Part shown: positions 23,832-35,600 of the stretch, one piece after another
Position numbering within the stretch: position 1 is the first letter of the stretch
How the letters are laid out: each line of letters opens with the position of its first letter
DNA from: Tethya wilhelma
Taxonomy: Eukaryota; Porifera; Demospongiae; Tethyida; Tethyidae
Assembly: GCA_964030475.1 (NCBI GenBank)
Contig: CAXIPT010000004.1
Coordinates: 538,379 to 602,378, forward strand
Direction: 5' to 3'
DNA length: 64,000 nt
Notes under the pieces: model-generated
The model's database searches: none
The model's input: the letters and a program-made list of their open reading frames with translations, nothing else
Told to the model about the DNA's origin: nothing
Position numbers and translations under genes: made by a program

Positions 23832-24946
23832 TCACTGCAGTAAGCATTTTGTTCTTTTGTGTGAAGAGTACCCTTCTCGGTCCAGTCCATTCTCTCTTCT
23901 CTCTTTCATCATGGCCACCAAAGTCATGAAGGCTAGTTCAACATTAATGTCTTCTTTGGCACTCGTTTCAAACACAGCCATCTTGTGCCGGTCAGCAAAC
24001 TCCTGCAATTATAAGTGAAGGTAGAAAGAATGAAGCTTGATTTTCCAATAGATCTATTTATTGTGTAGTCAAGCTAAATAAAATAAATAAAATGCAGCAT
24101 ACATACTGACTAAGCCAATAGTCAAACTAGGATCATTGTGTCAAAATGTGCATTAAGCCATGGCCTGAAACAATTGCCATTCTGAGCTAAATTTACAATG
24201 CAAAGCACATGCAACGTTCAATTTGACGTATATTTATATGAAAATGCTCTTATATGTACAGAGGAATCTTCCCAACAAATGCCTTCTCAGGTTAGTGTAT
24301 GTATGTACGTTAACTTGAACCACTTGTGAGCATTCACTGGTCTATATGATGGACCAACTTACTCTGGCCGTGGCATAGGTGACTTGCCGTTCCTCCACGA
24401 GGTCACATTTGGTTCCCACGACAACCACTGGTGTCGGAGATTTAGGCCAATTTTTCTCATTGAATTTCATCACACAAGGAAATACCTTCTCCTTCATGAA
24501 AGAAAATGTCTCCTGTAGCAAAATAAATTTGCAAGTTGCAAACTCGGCTGCATGGGACTTCTCCTCATACATGCATGATAATTATACTAAGGAGGTATGA
24601 AGGCCTATAAATATATGTAACTAAGGGCGAGGCTATATACTAAAATACACCTTGAGTATATATGCACACACGTACATGTATAAAAACTGATAGGTGACGA
24701 TTTTCAATTTGGCAACTTGAAAAATAATTGCCAATTGGCTAAACTTAATTCTAAAACCCAATTAATCCCCCATACATGCAGCATCTACACACGAACCTTT
24801 CTTGTTGTGTCATAGGTGAGTATTATCCCATGAGGTATCTCACCAGAGCCAAAGAGTTTGAGCATCGTGTAGACGCCCATCTTGTCCATGTCTTCATCAT
24901 CACAGACATAGGTGCCACCACAGTAGGGCTAGGAGAGACAGTGTAT

Positions 24947-24991
<45 letters not shown>

Positions 24992-25884
24992 CATGTGTGT
25001 GTGTGTGCGTGTAATCTCATTATTTTACTTCTGGCGGATTTCTCAAACCAGATGGAAAATTAATGTATGCATATAGAGAATGTTACACACACACACTTAC
25101 AGAAGTGATCAACCAGTCTTCATTATCCACTCTTACTTGAGTCTCAAACTGTACAGAGAGGAATAATTCATTGTAGGTTTGGATTATCACAATGTCTTGC
25201 AAACACAAAATAATTATTATAGTATGCCTTGCAGGATCTTTGTAAGAATTGGCAAAAATGCTGTTGTTAAATTAGTTCAGTTACATTATGACTCAGACTC
25301 TAATTAGGGTGCCCCTCCAAATTAACTTGTGCCATTCATGCACCTGATGCACCTGATATGCCAGTGTCACATGGACCACTTAGGAAGCAAATTTGCCTCA
25401 GTCTCAGGGCTAGTATATTAGTGGTGCTTTAATTTGAGCTATAGTCTGCATGGTATACCTTAACATCACTGAGTGTTCCTCCAAAAGGGTTGTAACCAAA
25501 GCGTCTGTACTGTGTGAAAAGGAAGAGAAAGAAATGAATCTTTTAGAGAATGCCAAGACGTGCATGCAACTGTAGTTGAAGACTAGATTACCATTAATCT
25601 AACTTTCAAGCTTCTCCGTCCAGTGAAGAAAGCACCAGTCACAGCAATATGGAAGGTTACCAGTTTCCTGTACAAAGTAAAGATGTAATTATGATATCAT
25701 CACTGAACATCAATGTATGCATGCTAGGTGGCCATTTTCACTGTATAACTTAAGTGTATGAAATTCACTGGTCTCAGCTGCCTGAATGCCACTACCTGAG
25801 TCTGTTTTCTTCTTCCTGTCGTTTCTTCTGTTCCTCTGTCATCAGACTCCGGGAGTAGGCTGAATATGCTTGTCCCACCGACAT
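23832..25884 (-). CDS. Ras/Rab-like pseudo-GTPase 3, CAAX-ended
   Basis: Seven exons: 25884-25796, 25667-25592, 25509-25459, 25148-25101, 24928-24797, 24512-24363, 24002-23832, for 238 residues. The 5' half is of a second subtype shared with copy 4: start MSVGQAYSAYSRSLMTEEQ, P-loop GAFFTGRRS with no Lys at all, RRFGYNPFGGTL, VRVDNEDWLITS. The 3' half is nearly identical to copy 2: PYCGGTYVCDDEDMDKMG, GTKCDL, ETSAKE, CLLQ end. The sharp change of similarity suggests gene conversion or unequal crossing-over between copies. Without the P-loop Lys and DxxG, normal GTP hydrolysis is unlikely. It starts about 400 nt downstream of the UBAN-kinase gene ending at 26282. Confidence 0.82.
24946..25010. 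repeat. GT microsatellite in pseudo-GTPase 3 intron
   Basis: An imperfect GT run directly upstream (on the minus strand) of the PYCGG exon. The same position carries the gap-containing run in copy 4. Confidence 0.85.
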
Positions 25885-25942
25885 GTTTTAAGTCTGGCTA
25901 GCTGCATGCATGGGTCACTGTTTACTAGAGAGTACTAGATAA

Positions 25943-25956
25943 GGTAATGGTCGCCA
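25943..25956 (-). promoter_or_regulatory. Shared upstream motif of pseudo-GTPase 3
   Basis: GGTAATGGTCGCCA on the plus strand lies 59-72 nt upstream of ATG 25884, followed by AACAAAACAACTTCCT as in copy 4. Confidence 0.5.
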
Positions 25957-26281
25957 TAATGAAAAACAACAAAACAACTTCCTGATCTTGGACTTGGTGA
26001 CATACAGTACAAAAAGTCGTGCAGTCTCAGCATCTTGGTCTCAGTGTGCGCACAAGAATTGGATGTATGTGAATGGGTGATATCGCTAATAATTGTTCCT
26101 ACAGCTGGTAAACCAGCAAAAACATGTTTATGCATACAGTATAAATGTCCATTTATGGAGTTACAACTTACAAGACTAGTTCAATTACTAACAAATAAAC
26201 AAATTAACATTGTCACATTTACAACACCATTGTTTCTAACAACAATATCATCTTACAAACATGGGCCTATAAAAATTTTTG

Positions 26282-28567
26282 CTACAATGGAATCATACCA
26301 AGTTTACTCAGTTGGATCAACACTTTGTTGATGTCTTGAAGTTTGCGAGGAAACCTGCCACTAAGTTCTTTCATCTTTGCATTCAGTTCCATGGTACTTG
26401 GTCTTGCCTTGCTGTCATCTTGAAGGCACTGGTGAATGAGAGGATAGAGGAGATGTTGGGATTGAATCTTATCCATCCACTGCCTGCGTTTGTAAAGCTC
26501 ACACTCTCCTTTGATAGCGATAGCTTCAGGAACCCTTTGCCATGAGAATTCTGGAAACTGTTGCAAAGCAACAAACAAAGCTAGTACTCCAAACGAAAAG
26601 ATGTCCAATTTTAGATTGTACTCTGGTTTGTCTTGAAGAGCCTCTGGAGGCATGTAGCCAATCGTGCCAGGAGATTTAGAGAGTTCTTGCGAGTGGTGAG
26701 CTTCGACTATTCTTGAAACGCCGAGGTCAGCTATCTTTGCTCGTAGGTTTGAAGTGAGAAGGATGTTGCCTGCTGTCAGATCGCGATGAAGGATTGATTG
26801 GTTGTGGAGATGAAGAAGACCATAGGTCACATCGACAAGAATGGAAAACATGATTGAAAGAGGAATGAAAAACTGACTCTTCTGACATTTTTCAAGACAC
26901 TTTCGTAAATCCATTGGCAGACGCTCCATGACAAGAGTTAGATCGTACTTGTCTCGGCCGTATCGTACCCCCATGAACTGTACGATGTTAGGATGTCGAA
27001 TCTTACTCAGAAGAATGCATTCTTGACGAAATTTTTTCTCAATTGCTGCCTTTTCTTCTCCTCCAACAGCTTCGTAACTACTAGCCTCACCTAGGAGGAT
27101 ATCTTGAACTCGTTTAGCGATGCACTGGATACCATCTACATCAACAGCAAAGACAGTTCCATATGAACCAGAACATATTTCTTTTCTGCCAGATAAGTGT
27201 GGATCTTGAATTGAGAGGATGTATGGAGCTAGTTCATCACCATCAGCTTGGGCCTGCATGTCATAATTATGCCAAATTTAAAGCAATAGGTTCGTAGACA
27301 CTCCTCGAAAATTTCTAGCTATCAATATTATTTCAAACTTATCATCAACATGTAGTCAAATTAACCTTAAGTTTTTTCAGCTCCTTGTTGGCTTTCTTAA
27401 GCTCTTTCCTTGCACTAATCGCTTCCTCTTTTTCATCAGTAACGAGTCTCTTCAGTTGGGCTAGTTCCAATTCCATATCAGCCAGCTTGCTGTGAGCTGC
27501 TTCTCTATCTCTTCTCTCCTCAGCGAAATCCCTTTGAAAGACCATTGCCTGATCCCAAGGAAAAATATGCATAATACCAACATCAGCACTAATATATACA
27601 TGGTTAATGGTTAGTTATTAACCTCATACAGAGTTTATTTTACCTGGGCTTGAGCAGTTTCTAGTTGTTCTTTCAGTGAAGCATTTTCATTCTCTAGTCT
27701 ATAGTTGTCTCTCTCAAGATCATTTGCAGCTTCAATTGGCTTGGAAAACTTGCTTATTTGTATTTGAAGATGCTCAATTTCCATTTTGGCTTCATCACAC
27801 TCAGCTGTTGCTTTATATGCTTCTTCTTTGACCATTTTAAGCTCCTTTTCAAGTCTTTTTTTTTCTTCTGTAACTAATTCCAATTTTGAACAGACACTAC
27901 TCAGCTGCCTCTGTAAATCAGGCTCCTGTAAAGAAAAATAGGGAAAAGGAGGTCTGGTAAGCGAGACTATGTCACACAGTACATGTATAGTTTCATGTAT
28001 TTGGCCTACCTGTGAATCAAGATCAGAAATATTTCCTGTTGACAATGCACAGTGACTCTGATTTTGGTATTCTTCCTGTCTCTTTAGAAGCTCGCAAACT
28101 TGTTCCTCCAAGTGTTTGATTAGATCGTCCTTTGCCTCTGCTGGAGTAACATCACGTTCAGTACGTCTATTTCTTCTTTTAAACCGCGATTTAATCCTTT
28201 TCCGAGCCTTAGTTCTAGATCTAGATTTATCACTATGTACCAGTATCATATGTTTTATTATTTGTTTAGCTTTATCTAACTCCTGCTCTAGCTGATGATT
28301 CTGGAATGCTATTTGACTCTTCTTCACTACTTGACTGTCAATAGCTTCCATCAAGAGTTGCTTTTCACTAAGTTCTGGATTCACTTCCTCTGGGTCTTGA
28401 TAACCGCTGGCTGGCACAGATATTGTCAACCAGTCATCCACTGAATCATGATCCGTCGAAAATCCTAGTGATAATGTCTCCACAATTGACTGTACTGTAC
28501 TACTAGTCTCAAGCACACCTGACCGTTGAACCGAGTCTTCACTGCTGGCTGTAGGTTTCTCTGCCAT
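26282..28567 (-). CDS. UBAN coiled-coil / TKL-like kinase fusion (type-A kinase)
   Basis: Four exons, all phase 0: 28567-28010, 27925-27644, 27548-27366, 27253-26282, for 664 residues. I chose MAEKPTASSED at 28567; in-frame ATGs at 28573 and 28618 add little. Residues about 60-140 are a charged coiled coil with a basic patch (RKRIKSRFKRRNRR). Exon 2 is a coiled coil, and exon 3 carries the UBAN core DFAEERRDRE (residues 287-296), matching the NEMO/optineurin consensus D-F-x-x-E-R-x-x-R-E used to bind ubiquitin chains. The last exon is a full kinase: loop CSGSYGTVFA (first Gly is Cys), Lys in CIAKRV, HRDLTAGN, DLG for DFG, PPE for APE. The catalytic Asp and both key Lys and Asp are present, so it is probably active. 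Ubiquitin-dependent signalling is inference. Confidence 0.85.
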
Positions 28568-28893
28568 TTTCATACAGTATCTAGTCTCATTCAAGGTATA
28601 GGTTTTACGCCTACACAATCCCCATGCATGGCTATATACAAGGTAATACGTATTAAACTGTAATACTAAGTCATACGCATGCGCAGATTAACGGAGTTAC
28701 ATCATCGATCATAATTATTATTATAATGATCACAATAATAATAATAATAATACATTACTTTATTATGCTCCACTTTGTTTATATCTTTATAATTACTCTC
28801 TCTAAAAATCAAAAATAATGATTAAAAAAAAAAGATTTGAGAACCAAAAAAATCGCAAAATAGTACATAACAAAATTACTTTAGAAATTATTA

Positions 28894-29384
28894 TTAGCTG
28901 ATCAAATTATAAAAGTGTTCAAACACCTCCAAAGTCTCTTGGATGGTGCACTCATGGTCTCTCCTCATCCTCTCAACACTCTCCACCACTCTGGCTGTCA
29001 CTGGTCGTCGCTGCTTCTCAAGAAGACACTGGTACACCAGATCGTGAAATGGATGTTGTGGGGTCTTTAGGAGATCGATCCATTTTTGTCGTTTAAAGAT
29101 CTCTCCCTCCCCCTTGTGGTGAATCTGATCAGGAACATGTTTGCCAGAAATTTTGGGAAAATCCTGAGTGGACATGTAGAGCAATAAAACTCCAAATGAA
29201 AAGATGTCAATTTTTTGGTCGTAATTTGGTTTCTTTGCAAGTGCTTCTGGAGGCATGTAGCCTAAGGCACCAGGTGCTGTAGTCAGTTTCTGAGACCATT
29301 TATGATGATCTTGAAGTTTTGAAACACCTAGGTCGGCAATCTTGGCTTGCAAGTCGGCAGTGAGGAGAATGTTTACAGAGTTAT
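28894..29384 (-). pseudogene. Type-B kinase C-terminal fragment, 5' half replaced
   Basis: This matches the C-terminal half of the type-B kinases at 40909 and 62840: NILLTADLQAKIADLGVSK, APGALGYMPPEAL, DIFSFGVLLLY, KGEGEIFKRQKW, QRRPVTARVVESV, stop at 28894. The N-lobe and HRD loop are missing. Similarity stops at about 29384 within GAGTTA, after which the sequence is the upstream region of a GTPase-like gene. The Gly of the usual SGNILL is Val here. It ends 327 nt before the start of the UBAN-kinase gene at 28567. It is a remnant, not a gene with a credible start. The stretch 28568-28893 shows only A/T-rich sequence. Confidence 0.8.
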
Positions 29385-29520
29385 AAGTTGTTTGTTGACA
29401 GAGATAGCACCGCACAAGAGCACCAGTTGTGGTAATAGTCGTCAATAGAACAAAACAGTAAATAAAACCAGTTCCCTAGCTGTACCATACACGGGAAAAG
29501 TAACCACATCAAATAACGAA
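29385..29520 (-). promoter_or_regulatory. Orphan GTPase-type upstream region
   Basis: The sequence from GTTGTTTGTTGACAG through ACCAGTTGTGGTAATAGTCGTC to CACGGGAAAAGTAACCACATC matches the upstream region of copies 1 and 2 (about 21445-21570 and 23630-23760). No start codon exon follows; a kinase fragment is joined instead. Confidence 0.65.
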
Positions 29521-29580
29521 GACCTTATGCGTAACATTTTACATGTTGTCTTGAAAGATGCAGCTAATAGTATGAGGATT

Positions 29581-31109
29581 TCACTGCAGTAAGCATTTTT
29601 TTCTTTTGTGAGAAGAGTATCCTTCTTGGTCTAGTCCATTCTCTCTCCTCTCCTTCATCATGGCCACCAAAGTCATGAAGGCTAGTTCAACATTGATGTC
29701 TTCTTTGGCACTCGTTTCAAACACAGCCATCTTGTACTGGTCAGCAAACTCCTGCATTATAAGTGAAGGTAAAAAGAACGAAGCTTGATTTCCTAATAGA
29801 TCTATTTATCGTGCAGTAAAAACTAAATAAAATGCAGCATGCATACTGACTAAGCCAATAGTCAAACTAGGATCTCTGTGTCAAAATGTGCATCAAGCCA
29901 TGGTCTGAAACGATTGCCATTCTGAGTTACATACAATGCAATGCACATGCAACATTCAATTTCAATTTTGACATATAATTATATGAAAAATGCTCTTATC
30001 TGTACAAACTTTAAGGAATCCTGTCAATAAATGCCTTCTCAGGTTAGTGTATGGCATGTATGTATGTTGTCTAACTTGAATCACTTGTGAGCATTCACTG
30101 GTCTATATGATGGACCAACTTACTCTGGCCTCGGCATAGGTGACTTGCCGTTCCTCCACGAGGTCACATTTGGTTCCCACGACAACCACTGGTGTCGGAG
30201 ATTTAGGCCAATTTTTCTCATTACACAAGGGAATACCTTCTCCTTCATAAAAGTAAATGTCTCCTGTAGCAAAATAAATTTTGCAAGTTAATTGCAAAGT
30301 TTAAAAAAGCATGGGACTTCTCCTCATATTCATATTAATCATAATTAATGCATAATACCTAAAGACGATGCTATACTAAAAAAACACACATTGGGTATAT
30401 GCACACACGAACGTGTATAAAACTGTTTGGTAACAATAAATTATTTTCAATTTGTCATTAATTTACTTACTACTAGTTGTACACTGAGTGCAGTTAATTG
30501 CCTCGCGCGGTTTAGAAAGGAAACCTAGTTAGACCGAAAGAAATGGACTACCATGAATACCTGATCAGCTAACTCCATGTATTTTAAACTCTCACTCTTG
30601 TACAGTTAGTAAGGTACCACAATGATGTCTCTGCAGTCTATGCCGGCTCATAACACACATGATTCTACGTAGCACGAGATCTCGAGCTGTGCGCGCGCAC
30701 GTGTTTCGTATATTATGGTAAGGATCATCACGATCACGAGCATGCAGCTATGTTTCAAACCGGAACAATTTTTGCCAAATTGGCCCCGTTTTCATCCGGT
30801 GTTCATGACGTAAAATTGGATTTTACTTCCACAATTTTTGGCCCTGCAAGATTACACTGCCTCGCGCTAAGGCGCTCGGCAATAAAATTATTATTATTAC
30901 ACTATCTACATTATACGGACAAACCTTTTTTGTTGTGTCATAGGTGAGCATTATCCCATGAGGTATCTCTCCAGAGCCAAAGAGTTTGAGCATCGTGTAG
31001 ACGCCCATCTTGTCCATGTCTTCATCATCACAGACATAGGTGCCACCACAGTAGGGCTAGGAGAGACAGTGTGTGTGTNNNNNNNNNNNNNNNNNNNNNN
31101 NNNNNNNNN

Positions 31110-31142
<33 letters not shown>

Positions 31143-31175
31143 GTGTATGTGGGTGTGTGTATGTGTGCCTGTGTG

Positions 31176-31247
<72 letters not shown>

Positions 31248-32427
31248 CATGTGTGCGTGTGTGCTGATTCGATGCAGTTGAATGAGATCTCCCTAGCCTC
31301 ATACACAATTCCTTTCTGTGAGTGAAAGGTCAAAGGAGAGATCCTGGGTACAAAGCTAACAAGTAAAATTTGGATAATAATTTTTAACTAAACAGTTAAA
31401 CATGTTATTATTTGAACTCCCAGACAGATATTTGTGTACATAATAATGGTGAATTTTACACACAGTTACCGTAGTGACTATCCAGTCTTCATCGTCCACC
31501 CTCACTAGTGTGTCAAACTGCATGTTATGAAGAGAGAAACAGACATAACATAATAGGTTTATAGTTATAACCTCGTGCCCATCAAGCTCTCCCTTTTACC
31601 GTTAGTGTAAGGTCAAAGGAGAGAGTCTTTATACGATCGAGGCTAGGTTTAGTAGCACAATGTTTCGTAACCAATAATATTGTATAGTGGTGTATGATAT
31701 TTGTAAGAACTGGAATTTAATATGGTATACGTATAATAATGTAAATGAGTTAATTGCATTTTGACTCAGACTAACATCTGTGTCTACCGTACAGACTCTA
31801 ATTAAAGTGCCCCTCCAAACATGCCCCACCTGATGCCTCAAATATCTTACTTCAAATATGCAAACTATACAACAATTCTGCATGGGGGAAGAAAATTAAT
31901 ATACCACCTGGACTTGAAAGATAATTTTTGACCTCCCAAAATATGCTTCTCAATGGTTATAGTAACTACTTTTAGTGATGCATGCTTAATTAGAGTAGTC
32001 TATATGGTACATTAATATCACTGAGTGTTCCTCCGAAAGGGTCATAACCAAAGCGTCTGTACTGCGTGCGAAAATGGAGAGAAAGAAAGACTGTAAAACA
32101 CAAGACTCAAATGTAAGACTAGACTATAACACTTACCATTAACCTAACTTTCAAGCTTCTCCGTCCACTAAAGAAAGCACCAGTCACAGCAATATGGAAG
32201 GTTACCAGTTTCCTGTACAAAATGAAGACCGTAATTATCAACACTGAATATAAATGCATGCATGCTAGGTGGCCATTTTCATTGTATAACTTTTAAGTGT
32301 ATGAAATTCACTGGTCTCAGCTGCCTGAATGCCACTACCTGAGTCTGTTTTCTTCTTCCTGTCGTTTCTTCTGTTCCTCTGTCAGCAGGCTGCGGGAGTA
32401 GGCTGAATATGCTTGCCCCACAGACAT
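29581..32427 (-). pseudogene. Ras/Rab-like pseudo-GTPase 4 with a 10-nt deletion
   Basis: The seven exons of copy 3 are all recognisable: 32427-32339, 32212-32137, 32061-32011, 31517-31470, 31056-30925, 30263-30124, 29751-29581. The P-loop reads GAFFSGRRS; LVRVDDEDWIVTT, PYCGGTYVCDDEDMDKMG, GTKCDL and a CLLQ end are present. The G4 exon is 140 nt instead of the 150 nt of copies 2 and 3. The missing 10 nt follow FPCVMR, so the frame shifts just before the G4 motif and the true C-terminus cannot be read. Unless the deletion is a sequence error, the copy is dead. An assembly gap (31079-31109) lies in an intron. It stands about 220 nt downstream of the kinase gene ending at 32650. Confidence 0.78.
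31071..31262. repeat. GT repeat containing an assembly gap
   Basis: A long GT run is interrupted by 31 n (31079-31109), within an intron of pseudo-GTPase 4. The true length is unknown. Confidence 0.95.
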
Positions 32428-32484
32428 GGCCTGCCACTAGCTAGCTGCACGGGTCACTGTTTACTACAGAATCTCTCCAGATAA

Positions 32485-32498
32485 GGTAATGGTCGCCA
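32485..32498 (-). promoter_or_regulatory. Shared upstream motif of pseudo-GTPase 4
   Basis: GGTAATGGTCGCCA on the plus strand lies 58-71 nt upstream of ATG 32427, with AACAAAACAACTTCCT next to it as in copy 3. Confidence 0.5.
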
Positions 32499-32649
32499 TA
32501 ACAAAACAACAAAACAACTTCCTCTTGGTACATGGCAGTGTGAACAGGAAATTATATGTAACAATGAAAATTAATTACTATAATATTATCAACAACACCA
32601 TCATTACAAACAATATAGCATCTTACAAACAGGGGTCATACTCTACATG

Positions 32650-35600
32650 CTACAATGGAATCATACCAAGTTTATTCAGTTGGATCAACACTTTGTAGAT
32701 GTCTTGAAGTTTGCGTGGAAACTTGCCACTGAGTTCTTTCATCATTGCGTTCAGTTCCATGGTGCTTGGTCTTGCCTTGCTGTCATCTTGAAGGCACTGG
32801 TGAATGAGAGGATAGAGGAAATGTTGGTTTCCAATCTTAGACATCCACTGCCTGCGTTTGTAGAGCTCAGATTCTCCTTTAGTTACGATAACATCTGGTA
32901 CGTTTTGCCATGAGAATTCTGGAAACTCTTGAAGAGCAACAAACAAAGCTAGCACTCCAAATGAAAAAATGTCCAACTTTAGATTGTACTCTGGTTTGTC
33001 TTGAAGAGCCTCTGGAGGCATGTAGCCCATGGTACCAGGAGTTTTAGAGAGTTCTTGTGAGTGTCGAGCTTCGACTATTCTTGAAACACCTAGATCGGCT
33101 ATCTTGGCTCGTAGGTTTGAAGTGAGAAGGATGTTGCCTGCTGTCAGATCACGATGAAGGATCAATCGGTTGTGGAGGTGAAGAAGGCCATAGGTCACAT
33201 CGACAAGAATGGAAAACCGGATCGAAAGAGGAACGAAAAGTTTTTCCACTTGATATGCTTTCAGACACTTTTGTAGATCTATTGGCAGACGCTCCATAAC
33301 CAGCGTGAGATCGTACTTGTCTCGGCCGTATCGTACCCCCATGAACTGTACGATGTTAGGATGTCGAATCTTACTCAGGAGGATGCATTCTTGGCGAAAT
33401 TTTTCCTCAATGCCTCTTCTTTGCAGCCCCTGTACATCGTAGTGCTGTGCAGGGATGAGGATGTCTTGAACTCGTTTAGCGATGCACTGAATCCCGTCTA
33501 TTTCAACAGCATAGACAGTTCCATAGCAACCAGATCCAACTTTCCTACTAGCAGGTAGGGGGTCTTGAAAGTGAAGTCTGTAGGGAGCTAGTTCATCATT
33601 AACCTATAATATAATAATTGTATATTGCTTGATTGCCTACATTCTGGCATGACATAAGTGTACTCTCAAGATTTCTCTTACTGTACTTCTATCTCTTTTT
33701 TGCAGCTCTTCACGGTGCCACTGAAGTTGAGATTCATAATGTTGCTGTCTATCTCTGCTTCTTTGTAAATCTTCCCTAATTGTATTTGCCTTTTCAAATG
33801 TATGTGCATGCATGTGTGGAAGTATTCATAATGTAGGAATGTACATGCATGCATGCAAATTGTAACTATTTGTATTCAACCTCGCTGAGAATTTCCTGTT
33901 TTTCCTTAACCACTTGGACAAGTTTATTCTCCAAACTTTCATTTTCTTTGACTAATTCAGTAGCTTTCTCCTGAGCCTCTTGACAAGCCTGAATATATAA
34001 GTTAGCATTAAATGGGAGTAGTAATGAGCAAACTGAATGACAGACAGTCACATCAACATACCTGTCGATCATTGACAATCAGTGCACTTTGGCTGATCAC
34101 CATTTGTTCAAGATGGTTTCTCCTTTCTTGGACTTTGTCCAACTCTTCAATCTTCTCTTTAAAGCTTTCTCTCTCCTCTTGTAGGGTTTCCATGGTAACC
34201 TGAAGCTCCTTGACCTGTTTCTCTAGCTGTTGACGTTGGCGTTCAGTTTCTTCATACTTTACCATAGCGAAATCCTGTCCCCTTTCAGTCAGTGTCTTCA
34301 CCTTCTGCAGAAGTTCGGCATTTTTGATCCGAAGTTTACGAATGATGGAATCAAAATTGGCATGTTGAGAGACGAGCTCCTTGTTCTCATCTTGAGTTTG
34401 AGTCAAGGTTTGGGCAAGTTCCATGTTGGCTTTCTGCAGTATACCATGCAATTGTATTGTGAAAGTAAATTCAATACTATCGTAATAATTATTATGCAGT
34501 GCTATAAAGATTGGAAATTAATAAGCAAGCTATCAATCACACACACACACACACACACACACCTCTTGTTCTTCAAGCATTCCCTTCAATCCAGCAATAA
34601 TTCCACTCTGTTTCTTGGAGTGTCTCTCGAGCTTTGCTAGACGTTCTGCCGTCTGCTGAAAGCTCTGCAGCTGTCGACGAAAATTATCATTCATCACATC
34701 TTTCTTGTTCAAATCAACCATTAAGGCAGCCATTTTTGCTTTGAGCTCTTCAATGTTTTTCCTGTCTTCCTCCGAAGGACTTGATGATCGTACCAATGTT
34801 TCATTTTCAACATCACCCTGTGATCCAACACCTTGTGGGCTGGATAGTCGAGGGGCTGTTTTGTTGCCCCCTTGAGGCATTTCGTGCTGGGGGTCACTAC
34901 TACCTGACCCCTCTGCTGGATCTGATGAAGGCATGGTCAGCTCTGCCACACGTTTCCTTAGACGAATCATCATTTTGTCCTTGTGTTGAAGTTCTCCTTC
35001 TAGTTCTTCAACTCTTGATGTTAGTCCAGCTACAACCTCACTCATGCTGTCATTTAGTCCGCTAGCTTCTCTTTCACCAGTGGCTGGTGGGTGACTCCTG
35101 GAGTGTCTGATCTTTGATGTGTTTTTCATGTTTGTCTGATCTTTGATGTCAGAAGTACAGGTTACAGGAGGGCCATAGGGGTGAGACTGTCAGTGTGTAT
35201 AATTATATATAGAAAATGTACAGTGGATTTAGAACTTTTTAAATCTGAATTTTATTTCCCGCAATCTACAGTATGTTACACATTAGAGCCAAGTGTCTTT
35301 GAAGGGAAATTCCCTCAAAACAGTTTGGAAATAATTATGCTAGGGAGTTTTTTTTTTTCTATACATACTCTTGTACCTGTTCATTCAGAGCCCAGGCTAT
35401 CAGACAACATGTTGCCACTGTATAAAGGTCGATGTGGTAAGCAAGTCTGGTACATGGCCGATATTATGATGGTGTGGGGGAGGAGGAGGGTGGTGATGGG
35501 TGACCCCCTTGAGAATAGGCATGGCCAGTACTAGTGAGCTATATTTTGACGTACACTCACACTAGTCTCGCTAGCCAGACTCTCATTTTTTGCGGAGAGT

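Noticed and set aside
30951..31333. Open frames of Cys-Val or His-Thr repeats
   Set aside because: They are translations of GT/CA microsatellites and of an n-filled gap, not genes. The same holds near 13900, 20400 and 24950.
31310..31625. GTGAAAGGTCAAAGG-like blocks (also near 60440), recalling nuclear-receptor DR1 sites
   Set aside because: Three short imperfect matches in introns without positional logic; too weak to call regulatory.
33866..34433. UBAN in the coiled-coil kinase ending at 32650
   Set aside because: The best stretch (DFAMVKYEETERQRQ) does not keep the E-R-x-x-R-E spacing, so I do not call it UBAN.
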